Positions 19,425 to 28,282 of a DNA stretch of 64,000 bases are shown piece by piece. Both the position numbers and the translations under genes were made by a program. The notes below the pieces were generated by a model, which was not told the DNA's origin, searched no databases, and saw only the letters and a list, made by a program, of their open reading frames with translations. The stretch is taken from the NCBI RefSeq assembly GCF_014212355.1, contig NZ_JACKXD010000002.1:620001-684000 (forward strand). Direction: 5' to 3'. Source of the stretch: Halobellus ruber. Lineage in GTDB: Archaea; Halobacteriota; Halobacteria; Halobacteriales; Haloferacaceae. Position 1 is the first letter of the stretch; each line of letters opens with the position of its first letter.

Positions 19425-19444
19425 GTACCGATACACATCGGTAC
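19425..19444. promoter_or_regulatory. Inverted repeat GTACCGAT-ACAC-ATCGGTAC, operator candidate
   Basis: Two perfect 8-base arms with a 4-base spacer, 11 bases from the CACATCGATGTG palindrome. Two unrelated perfect palindromes this close together in a 230-base interval suggest binding sites for dimeric regulators, one possibly the adjacent winged-helix protein. Position upstream of the regulator-kinase-Bat operon suggests autoregulation. Confidence 0.5.
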
Positions 19445-19576
19445 GCGCGGACGGACCGGCCACGAAACGCCGCCCCCGGTGGTTCAGGCCTCTCCCCCAT
19501 CGTCGCGGCCGATGGCCTGTTATACGTAGTCCCGAGGTATATCCGCCGGCTGCCGCCCACAACCTCGGTCGATAGG

Positions 19577-20791
19577 TCAGTCGGCGGCGGACCCGCCCGT
19601 CTCCGCCCCCGGCCCGAGCCGCTCCTCTCTCGTCAGGTAACACTGCGGATCCGGAGCGAACACGTCGCCTTCGGCGGCCAGCCCGCGGAGCCGGGAGCCG
19701 CCCCGACAGATGTCCTGGTGCCGGCAGGTCGCACACCGGCCGGTCAGGTGCTCCTCGCGGGTCCGGAGCGCACGCAGAAGCGGGTTCGACTCGTCGTCCC
19801 AGATCGCGCCGAACGGCCGATCGCGAACGTTGCCGAGGCTGTACCCCTGCCAGAACTGCGTGGGGTGGACGTTCCCTTGGTAGTCGACGTCTGCGACCCG
19901 CTCGCCCGTCGGATCGCCGCCGTTGACTTCGAGATACCGGCGGACCGCGGCCGCCCGCTCCTCGCCGAACCGGTCGCGGGCGTACTCCACGAGGAACGCG
20001 GCGTCACAGTAGTTGCCAACGAGCAACGTCTCGATCTCCTCGCCGGCGTCGTGGTAGGATCGGGTCAGTTCACACAGCCGTTCGACGGCCTCACGGCGCG
20101 CCGCCGGCGTGAGGTCCGCGTCGGCGATGTCGCCGCCGCGGCCGCCGTAGTCCAGGTGATAAAAGCAGAACCGGTCGACGCCGACCTCCGAGAGGAGGTC
20201 GACGACGCCTTCCATATCGGCGGCGTTCCGCTCGGTGATCGTGTACCGGAGCCCGGTCTTCAGCCCGGCGTCGAGGAAGTTCTCGATCCCGCGGACCGCG
20301 GCGTCGAACGCGCCCTCCTCGCCCCGGAACGCGTCGTTGCGCTCGGGCAGCCCGTCGACGGAGACGCCCGCGTATTTCAGGCCGGCGTCCCGGAGCGCGG
20401 CCGCCCGTTCGGGCGTCACGAGGGTACCGTTGGTCGAGAGGACGGGCCGGATCCCGACGTCGGCGGCGTGGGCGACGAGCGTCTCCAGATCCTCGCGGAC
20501 CAGCGGCTCCCCACCGGAGAACAACACCACCGGAACGCCGTAGTCGGCGAGTTCCTCGAGCAGTCGTTTGCCCTCGGCGGTCGTGAGTTCACCCGGTGCC
20601 GCATCGAGGTCGGCGCCGGCGTAGCAGTGGTCACAGTAGAGGTTACACCGGCGGGTGAGGTTCCACACCACCACGGGCTTTGTCGTCCGCTCCTCGGTGA
20701 TCTGTTCCCGGGAAGAGTCGCGGCCGTCGTCGTACCGAAGCCCGTCGCCCTCCGCGTCGAGTTCACAGAGGAGTTTGCTGATCGAGATCAC
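19577..20791 (-). CDS. Radical SAM/SPASM protein, AhbC/NirJ-like
   Basis: 404-residue enzyme with the radical SAM cluster motif CNLYCDHC (Cys49, Cys53, Cys56) in KPVVVWNLTRRCNLYCDHCYA, the SAM-binding GGEP (VLFSGGEPLVRED), and a C-terminal SPASM-like domain with RCATCRHQDIC and a later Cys near PQCYL. The N-terminus MISISKLLCELDAEGDGLRY resembles the heme-pathway enzymes AhbC and NirJ. In the SPASM segment the usual CxGGCR is CRGGSR, so one expected ligand is Ser. The gene starts within the stop of a PaaB-like partner (ATGA overlap at 20788). It may act in siroheme-derived heme formation or modify its partner; the second is suggested only by the conserved pairing I remember for haloarchaea. 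Confidence 0.87.
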   Translation of the reverse strand: MISISKLLCELDAEGDGLRYDDGRDSSREQITEERTTKPVVVWNLTRRCNLYCDHCYAGADLDAAPGELTTAEGKRLLEELADYGVPVVLFSGGEPLVREDLETLVAHAADVGIRPVLSTNGTLVTPERAAALRDAGLKYAGVSVDGLPERNDAFRGEEGAFDAAVRGIENFLDAGLKTGLRYTITERNAADMEGVVDLLSEVGVDRFCFYHLDYGGRGGDIADADLTPAARREAVERLCELTRSYHDAGEEIETLLVGNYCDAAFLVEYARDRFGEERAAAVRRYLEVNGGDPTGERVADVDYQGNVHPTQFWQGYSLGNVRDRPFGAIWDDESNPLLRALRTREEHLTGRCATCRHQDICRGGSRLRGLAAEGDVFAPDPQCYLTREERLGPGAETGGSAAD

Positions 20792-21090
20792 GGCCGTTCA
20801 CCTCCCCCCGAACTCCTCGCCGGTTCGGCCTCGCTGTCCTCAGGTTCCCCTGCGTCCCCGAGGTCCCGCTCGGTGAACCGCGCGACCTCAGCGGCCGGAC
20901 AGAGCCACAACGTGTCCGCGGCCCATCCGAACAGCGACGACGCCTGCTCGTGCGCCACCGACGCGGTCGGCGCGGAGACGCTCCCGACGTGACGCAGCGG
21001 CTCGGCGGGCTCCTCGCGGAGGAACACTTCCCACTCGGGGGTCCCGTCGCCGCGGGGGTCGTCGACGCGTTTCACGTTCGAGTCGGTCAT
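20788..21090 (-). CDS. PaaB-like radical SAM-partnered protein (Htur_1727 family)
   Basis: 100 residues from ATG 21090. The core PEWEVFLREEPAEPLRHVGS followed by SAPTASVAHEQASSLFGWAAD and TLWLCPAAEVARF has the pattern of PaaB-type small subunits, and matches what I recall of the haloarchaeal rSAM-partnered family TIGR04031. The last 25 residues are acidic and variable. It overlaps the radical SAM gene by four bases, so the two products are made in step. It has been proposed as a candidate peptide substrate, but the PaaB-like fold argues equally for a protein subunit or electron-transfer adaptor. No leader-peptide cleavage motif is visible. Confidence 0.78.
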   Translation of the reverse strand: MTDSNVKRVDDPRGDGTPEWEVFLREEPAEPLRHVGSVSAPTASVAHEQASSLFGWAADTLWLCPAAEVARFTERDLGDAGEPEDSEAEPARSSGGGERP

Positions 21091-21190
21091 CGGGTCATCC
21101 GTATGGGTCTCCCCCCGAACGCGTTCCGTCGATTTTCGGGAACTGGGAACGACTGTGGTTCTCTTTTGTACCGGAACAGTAAGGCAGGTG

Positions 21191-21691
21191 ATGTCAGAAC
21201 AGCGCGTCACGCGGCGGACGGTCCTCGGTGGCACAGCCGCGGCCGCGGTCGGATTCGCCGGCTGTTCCGGCGGTGGCGGCACCGCGTCGGGCGAGAGCGG
21301 GTCGACCGACGAACCGACCGGCACCGCCACCTCCGGGGGGTCGACCGACGCGGTCGAGGAGTACCTCTCGGACGTCGACAACTACGACGGCATCGTCGAT
21401 GAGACCGGCGCCTCGGAGGTAACGGTCACCGTCGGGGCCGAAGCCAACGGCGGGAACTTCGGGTTCGGCCCCGCAGCGATCCGCGTCTCTATGGGGACGA
21501 AAGTCGTCTGGAAGTGGAACGGGCTCGGCAGCACTCACAACGTCGTCGCCGAAGACGGCTCCTTCGAGTCGAAGCTGGTCGCCGAGGATGGTCACACCTT
21601 CTCACGGACCTTCGAGGAGCCCGGAACGGTCGAGTACTACTGTACGCCCCACAAGACGATGGGGATGAAAGGCGTCGTCGTCGTCGAGTAG
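21191..21691 (+). CDS. Halocyanin-type blue copper lipoprotein
   Basis: 166 residues. The N-terminus is a Tat lipoprotein signal: RRTVLGG followed by a short hydrophobic stretch and the lipobox ending at Cys25 (GFAGC). A Gly/Ser/Thr linker leads to a plastocyanin-like domain: GAEANGGNFGFGPAAIRV, the first copper His in STHNVV, and the ligand loop YYCTPHKTMGM with Cys, His and Met. Expected to be anchored outside the membrane and to carry single electrons in respiration. It starts 100 bases from the divergent radical SAM/PaaB-like pair, so the two transcription units share an upstream region. Confidence 0.93.
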   Translation: MSEQRVTRRTVLGGTAAAAVGFAGCSGGGGTASGESGSTDEPTGTATSGGSTDAVEEYLSDVDNYDGIVDETGASEVTVTVGAEANGGNFGFGPAAIRVSMGTKVVWKWNGLGSTHNVVAEDGSFESKLVAEDGHTFSRTFEEPGTVEYYCTPHKTMGMKGVVVVE

Positions 21692-21701
21692 CCCGGCGTC
21701 C

Positions 21702-22751
21702 TCAGCTTTTGGCGCGCCGGCTGCGGCCGCCGTGCGGGGAGTCGAGATCCCACGCCTCCAGCAGTTCCTGGTACCGGTTCCGGATCGTGACCTCGGAGAT
21801 GTCGGTCGCCGCACTCACGTCCGCCTGGGTGAGGTCCTCGTTGGTCAACTGCGCGGAGGCGTAGAGCGCGGCCGCCGCGAGGCCGACCGGGGACTTCCCG
21901 GAGTGGACGTTCTCCCGTTTGGCGTTCTCCAGCAGTTCGCGGGCGGTCCGCTCGGTCTCCTTCGGGACCTCCAGGTCGGAGGCAAAGCGGGGGACGTACT
22001 CCTCGGGGTCCGCCGGCTGGATCTCAAGGGAGAGTTCGCGGACCACGTAGCGGTAGGCCCGCTCGAACTCGTCTTCGTCGACCCGGGAGACGCGGGCGAC
22101 CTCGTCGATGCTCCGCGGAACCTGCGCCATCCGGGCGGCAGCGTGGAGCGCGGCCGTCGCGATCCCCTCGATGGAGCGGCCGGGGAGCAGATCCTCGTCG
22201 AGGGCGCGGCGGTAGATGACCGAGGCGGTCTCCCGGACGTTCTCCGGCAGTCCGAGCGCCGACGCCATCCGGTCGATCTCGCCGAGCGCCTGCTTGAGGT
22301 TCCGCTCCTTCGAGTCGCGGGTCCGGAACCGTTCGTTCCAGGTCCGGAGCCGCTGCATCTTCTGTCGCTGGTTCGACGACAGGGAGTTGCCGTAGGCGTC
22401 CTTGTTCTGCCACCCGATGTTGGTGGACAGCCCCTTGTCGTGCATCAGGTTCGTCGTCGGCGCGCCCACGCGGGACTTCTCGTCGCGTTCGGCGCTGTCG
22501 AAGGCGCGCCACTCCGGCCCGCGGTCGATCGAGTCCTCGTCGACGACCAGCCCGCAGTCCGAACACACCGTCTCGCCACGTTCGCTGTCGGTCACCAGGT
22601 CCGTCGAACCGCACTCCGGACACTGGAGCTCCTCGTCGGCCTGTTCAGACCGCTCGGCCGCGTCGGTCTGCGTCGTGGCGCCGGACTCCTCGTCGTGGTC
22701 ACGCCATTTTCGATCGTCGTCTCGCGTGCGCGCGTGAAGGGCATCACTCAT
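21702..22751 (-). CDS. tfb: Transcription initiation factor TFB (TFIIB homologue)
   Basis: 349 residues from ATG 22751. An acidic N-terminal stretch precedes the zinc ribbon CPECGSTDL...CSDCGLVV, then the B-finger/linker (GPEWRAFDSAERDEKSRVGAPT) and two cyclin-like repeats (DRMASALGLPENVRETASVIYRRAL and VPKETERTARELLEN...VSAATDISEVTIRNRYQEL). Recruits RNA polymerase to TBP-bound promoters. Haloarchaea carry several TFB paralogues, and which one this is cannot be told here. The approximately 60-residue region before the ribbon is longer than minimal. The open frame extends to 22850 but has no TFB-like sequence before this start. Confidence 0.95.
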   Translation of the reverse strand: MSDALHARTRDDDRKWRDHDEESGATTQTDAAERSEQADEELQCPECGSTDLVTDSERGETVCSDCGLVVDEDSIDRGPEWRAFDSAERDEKSRVGAPTTNLMHDKGLSTNIGWQNKDAYGNSLSSNQRQKMQRLRTWNERFRTRDSKERNLKQALGEIDRMASALGLPENVRETASVIYRRALDEDLLPGRSIEGIATAALHAAARMAQVPRSIDEVARVSRVDEDEFERAYRYVVRELSLEIQPADPEEYVPRFASDLEVPKETERTARELLENAKRENVHSGKSPVGLAAAALYASAQLTNEDLTQADVSAATDISEVTIRNRYQELLEAWDLDSPHGGRSRRAKS

Positions 22752-22883
22752 TTTGTGTTGCGGGAGAACGATGAGAACCGAACCATCGCCTCGCTCTCGA
22801 CAAAGTATTGTTGGTCTCGCGTAAAAAATCTGTCGGCCGTTCGCGAACACAATATTCCCTCCGGGGGTGTCGGCTGGCCGGCG

Positions 22884-23756
22884 TCAGCCGCCGGAGCCGT
22901 CGGAACCGGACCGCGGCCGGGACGCCACTCCGGGGTTTCTGCCGGCCGTTTCGCCGTCGCCGAGCGCCGTGACGGACACCGTACCCGTGACTGGGTTCTC
23001 GGAGACGACCGCGTCGGCACCGAAGACGTCCCGGAGCACCGACTCCGTGAGCACCGATGCGGGTGGACCGGCGGCGACGACGCGGCCCCCGGACAGCAAG
23101 AGCAGGTCGTCGCAGTACCGGGCCGCGAGATCGAGGTCGTGAACCGCGGCCAGCGCGGTTCGTCCCCCCGAAACGAGGTCGGAGACGAGATCGAGGGTCC
23201 TGACCTGGTGGTTGATGTCGAGGCTGCCGGTCGGTTCATCGAGGAGTAAAACCGGGGCGTCCTGTGCGAGCGCCCGAGCGAGGAGCACCCGCTGGCGCTC
23301 GCCGCCCGAGAGGGAGGTGACCGGCCGGTCGGCGAACTGCCGCGTGTCGGTGCGGTCGAGCGCCCGGTCGACGGCCGCGGCGTCGGACTCGGTCCAGCCG
23401 CCGAACCGCGAGCGGTGCGGGTTTCGCCCCATCTCGATCACCGTCCGGACATCGAACTCGAAGGCGACGGTCGTGTCCTGGGGGACGGTTGCGACGAGGC
23501 GGCTCGCGGCCTTCGAGGACAGGTCGTGGATCCGCTCGCCGTCGACGGTGACCCGGCCCTCGTCGGGGGTGATCGCGCCCGCGATCGTCCGGAGGAGGGT
23601 CGTCTTCCCCGCGCCGTTCGGACCGACGAGGCCGACGAACCGGCCGCGGTCCGCCGTCGCATCGACGTTGTCGAGAACGGTCGCCCCGCCGAGTCGAACT
23701 CGGAGTCCGTCGACAGCGAGGAGCGGATCCCCGGGAGGCGAGCGGTCGGCGGTCAC
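22884..23756 (-). CDS. btuD: Iron/cobalamin-type ABC transporter ATPase (BtuD/FecE-like)
   Basis: 290 residues from GTG 23756, which overlaps the permease stop (23753) by four bases. Walker [12 protein letters not shown], signature [15 protein letters not shown], Walker [13 protein letters not shown] and switch His in AVHDLDLA are all present. The C-terminus (about residues 200-290) has an extra beta-rich part, [14 protein letters not shown], seen in haloarchaeal BtuD proteins. Together with the permease downstream in sequence (23753-24772) and the divergent binding protein (24835) it makes a complete importer. The cargo is probably cobalamin, siderophore or heme-type; the btu symbol follows common haloarchaeal annotation and is not proven. 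Confidence 0.85.
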   Translation of the reverse strand: MTADRSPPGDPLLAVDGLRVRLGGATVLDNVDATADRGRFVGLVGPNGAGKTTLLRTIAGAITPDEGRVTVDGERIHDLSSKAASRLVATVPQDTTVAFEFDVRTVIEMGRNPHRSRFGGWTESDAAAVDRALDRTDTRQFADRPVTSLSGGERQRVLLARALAQDAPVLLLDEPTGSLDINHQVRTLDLVSDLVSGGRTALAAVHDLDLAARYCDDLLLLSGGRVVAAGPPASVLTESVLRDVFGADAVVSENPVTGTVSVTALGDGETAGRNPGVASRPRSGSDGSGG

Positions 23757-24772
23757 AGCTCCGTCACCTCCCGTGAACGGAGGAGGTACAGAAAGAAGGG
23801 AGCGCCGAGCGCCGCGGTCACGATCCCAACCGGGATCTCCGCGGGACCGGACCGCGCCAGCGTGTCGGTCGCAACGAGGAACGAGGCTCCGGCGAGCGCG
23901 CTCGTCGGGAGCAGGATGCGGTGGTCGGGGCCGACCAGCAGGCGCATCCCGTGAGGGACGATGAGGCCGACGAACCCGATCACGCCGGTCACCGCGACCG
24001 CCGCCGCGGTGACGACGCTCGAGACCGCAAGCAGGATCCGCTTCGTGCGTTCGACCTCGATGCCAAGGCCGTGGGCCTCCTCCTCGCCGAGCAGGAGGAC
24101 GTTGAGGTCGCGGGCGTAGAACAGGAGCACGAGGAAAAGCGGCGGGAGCGCGACCGCGATCACCCGGACCTCCGCCCAAGTCGTCCCGCCGAGGTGGCCC
24201 ATCAGCCAGTAGACCACCCGACGGATGCTCTGTCCGCTGTGGAGCAAAAGGAGCGAGATGACCGCGCCGAGGAAGGTCTGGACGGCGACCCCCGCAAGGA
24301 GCAGCGTCGCCGTCGGCGTGTGACCCCCCTGCGTCGCGACGAGGTAGACCCCGAACGCCGTGAGCACCGCTGTGACGAAGGCGGCGCCCTGCAGCTCCAG
24401 GCCGAACGGGAACGCGAACGGGAGTACGATTGTCGCCACCGCACCGACCGCAGCACCCGAGGAGACGCCGATGATCGAGGGATCAGCCATCGGATTGCGG
24501 AAGAATCCCTGCATAACGGTCCCGGCGGAAGCCAGGGCGACGCCGACGAACGCCGCCAGCGCGATCCGCGGGAGTCGGATGTCGAGGACGATAATCCGGC
24601 TGGTCCGGGGCGCATCGAACGAAAGCGGGAGCGGGTCCGCCGAGAGGAGCACCTTTGCGACTGTCGCCGGCGGAATGGACTCGGCTCCGACGCCGGCGCT
24701 GATGGTCAGGACGACCACGAGGACGCCCGTCAGCCCCGTCGACCACGCGAGGGTGCGGGTTCGGAGGGTCAC
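23753..24772 (-). CDS. btuC: FecCD/BtuC-family ABC permease
   Basis: 339-residue permease with about ten helices. Family signatures: [20 protein letters not shown] followed by [21 protein letters not shown] and SGAAVGA, and later [22 protein letters not shown]. These identify the FecCD/BtuC fold for iron-siderophore or vitamin B12 uptake. It is first in the minus-strand operon with the ATPase. A 62-base interval separates it from the divergent binding-protein gene and must hold both promoters. Confidence 0.9.
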   Translation of the reverse strand: MTLRTRTLAWSTGLTGVLVVVLTISAGVGAESIPPATVAKVLLSADPLPLSFDAPRTSRIIVLDIRLPRIALAAFVGVALASAGTVMQGFFRNPMADPSIIGVSSGAAVGAVATIVLPFAFPFGLELQGAAFVTAVLTAFGVYLVATQGGHTPTATLLLAGVAVQTFLGAVISLLLLHSGQSIRRVVYWLMGHLGGTTWAEVRVIAVALPPLFLVLLFYARDLNVLLLGEEEAHGLGIEVERTKRILLAVSSVVTAAAVAVTGVIGFVGLIVPHGMRLLVGPDHRILLPTSALAGASFLVATDTLARSGPAEIPVGIVTAALGAPFFLYLLRSREVTEL

Positions 24773-24834
24773 GGTACGTGCGCAAGTCCAGTTGGATTAG
24801 CCAAGTACTTGTTGCATTACCTCCCAGGTGACGT
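24773..24834. promoter_or_regulatory. Divergent promoter region between btuC and binding-protein gene
   Basis: 62 bases hold the upstream signals of both transcription units. The segment around 24795-24820 (GATTAGCCAAGTACTTGTTGCAT) is AT-richer than its surroundings. I see no clear inverted repeat and no riboswitch-like structure; there is too little room for a cobalamin riboswitch, which haloarchaea in any case are not known to use here. Confidence 0.4.
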
Positions 24835-26004
24835 ATGCAACGCTACGCCTTGCTCCTCTCGCTCCTGCTCGTCGTTGCCGCGTTCGCCCCGGCTATCGGG
24901 GGCGTCGCGGCCGTCTCACCCGCCGCGGACCACGTCGCGCCCGGTGATGACGAGGCGTTCGGGGCGACCGCTCCGGACCGGCAGTCGGCCGTGCAAGCCG
25001 ACGCGTGCTCGTTCCCCTACGTCGCCACCGACGCCACCGGAACCGAGGTGACGATCGACGCCGACCCCGAGCGGATCGTCACGCTGAATCCCAGCGCCGC
25101 ACAGACGATGTGGGAGATCGGCGCCGAGGACGAAGTCGTCGGCGTCTCGCAGTACGCGTCGTACCTGGAGGGCACCGACGCGACGGAGAACGTCTCCGGC
25201 CCCAGCGGCCCGAGCGTCGAGGAAGTCATCGGTGCCGACCCCGACCTGGTTCTCGTCCCGAGCAGCTCCTACGGCGCTGCCGAGGACCGTGTCGAACAGC
25301 TCCGCGCACAGGGAATCCCGGTGTACGTGTTCGGCCCGGGAACGTCGCTCGAGTTCGTCGCGAACAAGACCGAGCTGATCGGGCGACTGACCGGCAACTG
25401 CGAGGCGGGCGCGGAACGCGCAGCCGAGATGCGGCAGTCGGTCGCGCTGATGGAGCAGGCGCTCGACGACGAGGAGCGGCCCGTCGGGTTGAACGTCTTC
25501 TTCGGCTACACCTCCGGCGCGAACACGTTCATCGGCGACGTGATGGGGACCGGCGGGCTACGGAACGGCGCCGCCGCTGCAAACATCTCGGGGTTCAAAC
25601 CGATCAACGACGAGGTCGTGGTAACGCTGGATCCGGAGTGGATCGTCGTCCCCGAGAACAGCCCGGTGCCCGAGACGCCGGCCTACAACAGCACGACCGC
25701 CGTCCAAGAGGGTAACGTCGTGGTCGTAGACACGAACTACCTCCAGCAGCCCGCCCCGCGGGCCGTGATCGCCGCGGAGACCATTATGCAGGCGGTCCAT
25801 CCCGAGGCCTACGACGAGTACCGTCAGCTCCAGGCCCAGGCGGATGCGGATTCGATTACGACGACCCCACCGCCGGAGACGACGACGGCGACGCAAACCC
25901 CCGACTCGCCGGCGACGACCGCCACCGGAACGCCCGGGTTCGGCGCGTCGGTGTCGGTCGTCGCGGTCGCCGCACTTGTGATGTTGCTGGCGAGACGTCA
26001 GTAA
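24835..26004 (+). CDS. btuF: PGF-CTERM-anchored ABC substrate-binding protein (BtuF/FepB-like)
   Basis: 389 residues. A Sec signal peptide (residues 1-26, no lipobox Cys) is followed by the periplasmic-binding fold of the TroA/BtuF group: ERIVTLNPSAAQTMWEIGAED, QYASYLEG, VEEVIGADPDLVLVPSS and WIVVPENSP. The C-terminus is a Thr/Pro-rich linker (TTTPPPETTTATQTPDSP) and the PGF-CTERM sorting signal TPGFGASVSVVAVAALVMLLARRQ, so the mature protein should be lipid-attached by archaeosortase. Divergent from the btuCD genes. Cargo inferred from the family only. Confidence 0.9.
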   Translation: MQRYALLLSLLLVVAAFAPAIGGVAAVSPAADHVAPGDDEAFGATAPDRQSAVQADACSFPYVATDATGTEVTIDADPERIVTLNPSAAQTMWEIGAEDEVVGVSQYASYLEGTDATENVSGPSGPSVEEVIGADPDLVLVPSSSYGAAEDRVEQLRAQGIPVYVFGPGTSLEFVANKTELIGRLTGNCEAGAERAAEMRQSVALMEQALDDEERPVGLNVFFGYTSGANTFIGDVMGTGGLRNGAAAANISGFKPINDEVVVTLDPEWIVVPENSPVPETPAYNSTTAVQEGNVVVVDTNYLQQPAPRAVIAAETIMQAVHPEAYDEYRQLQAQADADSITTTPPPETTTATQTPDSPATTATGTPGFGASVSVVAVAALVMLLARRQ

Positions 26005-26228
26005 CCACCAGAGCGGCCCGGGAAGGCACAGAGAGCGAACAGCCGGCACACACCGCAGCCCGCGCCGACGTGCCGGACAACCGCGGCCCGACGCGGGGTC
26101 GACCTCACGTCACGGGGGCGGTGGTCCCGGCTTCGGATATAAACCTCCGCGACGGCAGCCTCCCGCGTCCGCCCAGATTCGTTCCGGAAGCGGTAGTTTC
26201 AATCGGCGATCCGACGAACGCCTCCGGT

Positions 26229-27065
26229 GTGAGCATCCCGACACACACGCTCCCGAGCGGCGACGAGCTTCCCGCCCTGGGGCTCGGCACGTACGGCCTC
26301 GACGACGAACAGACCGCCGAGAGCGTCCGCACGGCGCTCGACGCGGGCTACACCCACATCGACACCGCCGAGGGGTACCGCAACGAGGACGTCATCGGCG
26401 ACGTGCTCGCGGAGTACGACCGCGACGGCGTCTTCCTCACCTCGAAGGTACTTCCCAAGCATCTCGATTACGAGTCGGTGATCCGGTCGTGTGAGGCATC
26501 ATTGGACCGGCTCGGAACTGACCACCTCGATCTATTCTTGATCCACTGGCCCAACCCCGCGATCTCGCTCCGGGAGACGCTGCAGGCGATGGCGGCGCTC
26601 CACGACCGGGGGCTGGTCCGGAACGTCGGAGTCTCCAACTTCAGCGCCTACCAGCTGAGCTGTGCCCACTACATCTCCGAGGTCCCGATCGCGGTCAACC
26701 AGATCGAGTTCCACCCGTGGTTCCAGCGCCCCGACCTGGTCGAGTACTGCCAGAAGTCCGACACCGTCGTTGAGGCGGCGGCGCCGCTGGCCCGGACAGA
26801 CGTCCTCGACGACGCCGTCGTCCGGGAGCTCGCCGAAAAGTATGACAGGAGCTCCGCGCAGATCATCCTCCGGTGGGCCATCGACCGGGATATCGTCCCG
26901 CTTCCGCGGTCGTCGTCGCCCGAACACGTCCGGAATAACGCCGATCTCGACTTCTCGCTGGACGAGGAGGACCGCCAGCGGCTCGACGACCGCGACCGCG
27001 ACGAGCCGGTGTACGACTTCCCGGCACGGGACTGGACGAGCGATGTCTACGGAATCACGCAGTAA
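26229..27065 (+). CDS. Aldo/keto reductase
   Basis: 278 residues from GTG 26229. TIM-barrel AKR with NADPH-binding and catalytic signatures: ALGLGTYGLDDEQTAESVRTAL, DAGYTHIDTAEGYRNEDVIGD (Asp and Tyr of the tetrad), SKVLPKHLDYESV (Lys), LFLIHWPNP (His), NVGVSNFSAYQL and QIEFHPW. Reduces aldehydes or ketones of unknown identity. A longer open frame starts at 26070, but the intervening 50 residues do not resemble the family. It stands alone. Confidence 0.92.
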   Translation: MSIPTHTLPSGDELPALGLGTYGLDDEQTAESVRTALDAGYTHIDTAEGYRNEDVIGDVLAEYDRDGVFLTSKVLPKHLDYESVIRSCEASLDRLGTDHLDLFLIHWPNPAISLRETLQAMAALHDRGLVRNVGVSNFSAYQLSCAHYISEVPIAVNQIEFHPWFQRPDLVEYCQKSDTVVEAAAPLARTDVLDDAVVRELAEKYDRSSAQIILRWAIDRDIVPLPRSSSPEHVRNNADLDFSLDEEDRQRLDDRDRDEPVYDFPARDWTSDVYGITQ

Positions 27066-27086
27066 GCCCCTCAGCGGGTACGACCG

Positions 27087-28181
27087 TCACTCCCCGTCGA
27101 GCTCGACAGGCTCCCCGGTCGACGCCGACTCGTAGATCGCATCCAGCGCCCACATATCGGTGAGCGCGTGCTCGCCGTCGGGGTAGAACGGCTCGTCGGC
27201 CAGCAGTTGGTGGCCGAAGTAGGCGAACTCCTCCTCGATCTGGTGGACTTGCTCGAAGTCGATGTCGACGCGAACCCCGTCGCGGACGACCGCGAAGCCG
27301 CGGTCCTCGCGCTCGTAGAAGGCCGGATCGAGGATCAGCCGGGCGTCGGTTCCGGTCACCTCCAGGCGACTGGCGTGCTGGGCGTTCTGGCTGACCGTAC
27401 ACGTCGCGTCGATCCCGCCGGGGAACTCCAGCCGGTAGGTCGCGTGCTCGTCGACGCCGGCGAAGGCGTCGTGCTCGGTGCGGGTGCGACCCGACACCCG
27501 GACCGGGTCGGCACCGAGCGCGAACCGGATCGTGTTCAGCGGGTAGATGCCGATGTCCATCAGCGCACATCCGCCCGACAACTCGGGGTCGAGCCGCCAT
27601 TGGTCGTGGTCGCTCCCGAGTTCGCCGAGCATCGTCTGGGACATCGTCGCGTGGACGTGAACCACGTCGCCGGCGACCCCGGCGTCGAGGAGGTCGCGGA
27701 GCCGCCGGGCCGCGGGGTCGGTCTGCATCCGGTAGCCGACCATCAGCGGGACGCCGGCGTCCTCGCAGGCGGCCACGAGGTCCCGGGCGCGCTCGGGCGT
27801 CGATTCCAGCGGTTTCTCACACAGCACGGCTTTGCCCTGTTCGGCGGCGGCCGCGACGTACTCGAGGTGGGTCGCGTTCGGCGTCGCGACGTAGACCGCG
27901 TCGTACCCGTCCGCCGCGGCGCCGTCCCGGAGTTCTTCGGGCGTGACGCCGCGGAGGTCGCGGTCGGCGGCGACCGCCGCGACCGCTTCGTTGTCGATGT
28001 CGGTGACGACCGTGGCCTCGGTGAACGCCGACCGCGCGATCCCGGGGAGCGCCCACTCGCGGGCGAACCAGCCGAGGCCGACCACCGCGACCCGGACGGG
28101 GTCGTCGACGTCGTCGGGGGCGATCGTCTGCCAGTCGCGGCGCGTGAAGTCGTCGAGGTACTCGGCGAGCGGACTCGTCAT
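27087..28181 (-). CDS. Gfo/Idh/MocA-family NAD(P)-dependent dehydrogenase
   Basis: 364 residues from ATG 28181. Rossmann domain [20 protein letters not shown] begins at about residue 30, preceded by [19 protein letters not shown]; then [20 protein letters not shown], the catalytic-lysine motif VLCEKPLE and [15 protein letters not shown]. The C-terminal half is the usual open beta-sheet ([28 protein letters not shown]). The N-terminal extension and overall motifs resemble the haloarchaeal xylose dehydrogenase group, but substrate assignment is inference. Divergent from aroA with about 100 bases between starts, and convergent with the aldo/keto reductase. Confidence 0.88.
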   Translation of the reverse strand: MTSPLAEYLDDFTRRDWQTIAPDDVDDPVRVAVVGLGWFAREWALPGIARSAFTEATVVTDIDNEAVAAVAADRDLRGVTPEELRDGAAADGYDAVYVATPNATHLEYVAAAAEQGKAVLCEKPLESTPERARDLVAACEDAGVPLMVGYRMQTDPAARRLRDLLDAGVAGDVVHVHATMSQTMLGELGSDHDQWRLDPELSGGCALMDIGIYPLNTIRFALGADPVRVSGRTRTEHDAFAGVDEHATYRLEFPGGIDATCTVSQNAQHASRLEVTGTDARLILDPAFYEREDRGFAVVRDGVRVDIDFEQVHQIEEEFAYFGHQLLADEPFYPDGEHALTDMWALDAIYESASTGEPVELDGE

Positions 28182-28282
28182 ACGCCGAATCCGGACGTGT
28201 CCGGAATAACTCCGGCGGCGTGCGGCCGACCCGCCGGGCCGCGACAGTAAGGATGATACCCCACCCCGCGTCACCAACGGGT

